From Nocardia sp. CDC159 (GTDB lineage Bacteria > Actinomycetota > Actinomycetes > Mycobacteriales > Mycobacteriaceae): a stretch of DNA of 64,000 nucleotides. Positions within the stretch are counted from its first letter, which is position 1; every line of letters starts with the position of its first letter. The stretch spans positions 611,042 through 675,041 of the forward strand of contig NZ_JAMRXH010000002.1 of the NCBI RefSeq assembly GCF_023740735.1, given 5' to 3'. Positions 62,522 through 64,000 of the stretch are shown here, piece after piece. The notes beneath the pieces were generated by a model. It was not told where the DNA came from. It saw nothing but the letters and a program-made list of their open reading frames with translations, and did not search any database. A program made the translations under genes and the position numbers.

Positions 62522-63738
62522 TACGCGACCTCCTTCGGCGTGCGCTCCCCCGCGCTCCACGCGAACGGCAGCTCCGCGCCGTTGAGCAGGTGGTCACCGA
62601 TCGCGCGGGCCTTCTGAATGGCCGGGTTGTGCACCGAGATGGTGCGGGCGTTGCGCCAGTGCCGATCCAGCCGCAGCCGCTCGGAGACGATCGACGCCCC
62701 GCCGAGTTCGAACAGCTGCGTCGTCGCCGCCAGCACGGTGTCGATCACGGTGAGCTGTGCCTGCGCGGCCGCGAGCTCCACCGCGACCAGGCCCGGCTCG
62801 TCCTTCGCACCGGCGGCCAGCACCTCGTCGAGCACATCGGCCACCGCCAGCACGCTCGCCCGCGCGGCGAACGCCGCCGCGGACAACCGGCCGATCACCT
62901 GTTGCACCAGCGGATCCTCGCGCGGCAGCCCGGCCGCGGAATGGGTGTAGCCCCGGGTTCGCGCGGAAACCCATTCCCGCGCATCGCTTTCCGCGCGCTT
63001 GGCGATGCCCGCCAGCACCGCCAGCTGAACCAGTTGCAGATAGCCGGTGGAATAGGTCGCCCCGGGCACGCCGTAGCCCGGCCCGAGAATGCGGTCCTCG
63101 GGCACCGCGACATCGGTGAATTCCGTTGTGCCGCTGGCGGTCAGGCGCTGACCGAAGCCGTCCCAGTCGTCGTGCTGACGCACCCCCTGGGCATCGGCGT
63201 CGACCAGCACGCCGACCCGATCGCCGTCGCGTTCGGCCGCGACCAGGATGTAGTCGGCGTAGAGCGAACCCGTGCTGTAGTACTTCACACCGCTGAGCAG
63301 CCAGCGCTCACCGTCGCGGGTCAGCCGCGTCCGATAGCGATCCACCGCACCCACGCCCGGTTCGGTGATGGCATTGCCCACCAGCACCCCACCGGCAATC
63401 GAGCGCAGCCAGCGCTCCCGGACCGGGCCGGGCTCGGCGAGCAGTTGGTCTTCCACGAACGACCAGTGCACGCGCAGCGCCTGCGGCAGATTCGATTCGG
63501 CCGCGGCCAGGTCGATGAGCAGCCGGAACAGCTGCCGCACGCTCGCGCCGTACCCGCCGAATTCGACCGGAACCCGCAGCGCGCCGAATTTGGCCTCGCG
63601 CAACCAGCCGACCTCCTCGTAGGGCAGGCGGCGATCGATCTCGCGATCGACCGCACCGGCGGCGATCCGGTCGAAGATGGGCCCGAAGACGGCATCGAGG
63701 TCCGCATCGGAGGTGGTGTGTGGAGCAGTCGAGGTCAT
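62521..63738 (-). CDS. Acyl-CoA-dehydrogenase-fold monooxygenase (DszC-like)
   Basis: Protein of 405 aa. VPVEFGGYGASVRQLFRLLI, GNAITEPGVGAVDRYRTRL, GVKYYSTGSLYADYILVAAE and DRHWRNARTISVHNPAIQKA identify the DszC/SfnB group of ACAD-fold flavin oxygenases. It is first in the second operon. The promoter region upstream (63739-63801) is short and shows no riboswitch consensus. With the adjacent DszA-like gene it recalls a Dsz-type sulfoxidation pair. Confidence 0.9.
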   Translation of the reverse strand: MTSTAPHTTSDADLDAVFGPIFDRIAAGAVDREIDRRLPYEEVGWLREAKFGALRVPVEFGGYGASVRQLFRLLIDLAAAESNLPQALRVHWSFVEDQLLAEPGPVRERWLRSIAGGVLVGNAITEPGVGAVDRYRTRLTRDGERWLLSGVKYYSTGSLYADYILVAAERDGDRVGVLVDADAQGVRQHDDWDGFGQRLTASGTTEFTDVAVPEDRILGPGYGVPGATYSTGYLQLVQLAVLAGIAKRAESDAREWVSARTRGYTHSAAGLPREDPLVQQVIGRLSAAAFAARASVLAVADVLDEVLAAGAKDEPGLVAVELAAAQAQLTVIDTVLAATTQLFELGGASIVSERLRLDRHWRNARTISVHNPAIQKARAIGDHLLNGAELPFAWSAGERTPKEVA

Positions 63739-63801
63739 ACCCGACGATGGCTCGACCCGGCCGTTAGCTCACGGGTTAGGCGCAGCGGGATCGAAACACC
63801 C

Positions 63802-63842
63802 GCGCCGCCGCCGACCCGGGACGAGGGGATCGGCGGCGGCGC
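63802..63842 (-). terminator. GC-rich hairpin after the partial gene at the right edge
   Basis: Perfect 13-bp arms GCGCCGCCGCCGA (63802-63814) and complement (63830-63842) with a 15-base loop, starting ten bases after the stop at 63852. The minus-strand continuation contains a short TTT. It should separate the edge gene from the operon at 63738. Confidence 0.6.
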
Positions 63843-63851
63843 ATGGGCGGT

Positions 63852-64000
63852 TTACTTCGGCGGAGCCGGAGCCGGAGTGAACGGTGCGTTGATGGTGGTG
63901 AAGTACTGCACCGCGGCGGCGATGGCGACGGGCGCGGTGATGAACAACTGCCCGGCCACGACGCCGAGAGCGCCGAGGCTGGTTCCACCGACCAGACAGC
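63852..64000 (-). CDS. C-terminal end of a secreted or membrane protein (partial)
   Basis: The last 49 codons of a gene that enters from beyond the window. The visible tail contains GALGVVAGQLFITAPVAIAA and ends in PAPAPPK followed by TAA. It is hydrophobic and Ala/Pro-rich, as in many Nocardia cell-envelope proteins. Nothing more can be said without the rest. Confidence 0.6.
   Translation of the reverse strand, partial: CLVGGTSLGALGVVAGQLFITAPVAIAAAVQYFTTINAPFTPAPAPPK

Noticed and set aside
63739..63801. A second SAM riboswitch before the DszC-like gene.
   Set aside because: The leader is too short and lacks the GCAACC and GGTGC elements; only a weak 5-bp stem is present.
1..64000. CRISPR arrays, transposons, integrases or prophage genes.
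   Set aside because: No regularly spaced repeats or mobile-element proteins were seen in any part of the window.

Overview
The window is high-GC actinobacterial chromosome, most likely Nocardia or a close mycolic-acid relative. Supporting signs are GTG and ATGA start/stop overlaps, several MMPL-type transporters, a PknK-type kinase fused to a MalT-like ATPase, a trifunctional FadB with FadA, a dnaX and a ybaB-recR pair, and an initiator tRNA whose 3' CCA is not encoded. I see no rRNA, CRISPR array, transposase or integrase. Species identity is inferred.

Layout. 0-10 kb: a TetR/methyltransferase divergent pair with a clear operator, small hypotheticals, LysE exporter, recR-ybaB, an SRPBCC protein, a GNAT acetyltransferase and a FAD oxidoreductase plus fatty-acid methyltransferase pair. 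From memory, this order resembles M. tuberculosis Rv3715c-Rv3720, with dnaX displaced about 16 kb. 10-27 kb: initiator tRNA with terminator, MMPL transporter, a 29-codon hydrophobic peptide gene in a quiet gap, a GT39 membrane glycosyltransferase, MFS exporter, a frameshifted Baeyer-Villiger-type monooxygenase facing an epoxide hydrolase across a nested dyad, PknK, and the fadA-fadB operon. 27-41 kb: dnaX with a large repeat insertion, an almost T-free upstream tract, a gene with a structured leader, an Amt transporter with Glu at the first twin-His position, a TetR/MMPL operon behind a perfect 27-bp operator, a zinc peptidase, a DUF2207 protein and a ROK regulator.

41-64 kb is the most coherent block: two minus-strand operons that look like an organosulfur scavenging island. 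The first (53.2 down to 41.0 kb) begins with a SAM-sensing riboswitch and encodes an amino-acid-type ABC permease and ATPase, a luciferase-like monooxygenase (LLM), a complete peptide/nickel-type ABC importer, three more LLM enzymes and a DUF1684 protein. The second (63.7 down to 56.5 kb) encodes two DszC/SfnB-like acyl-CoA-dehydrogenase-fold enzymes, a DszA/DmoA-like LLM, a styrene-monooxygenase-like flavoprotein, an SfnG-like dimethylsulfone monooxygenase, a flavin reductase and a 55-aa protein. The proposed logic is that low SAM opens the riboswitch, importers bring in sulfur compounds, and the flavin monooxygenases, fed by the reductase, cleave C-S bonds. This is inferred from family membership and the riboswitch; no substrate is proven by the sequence.
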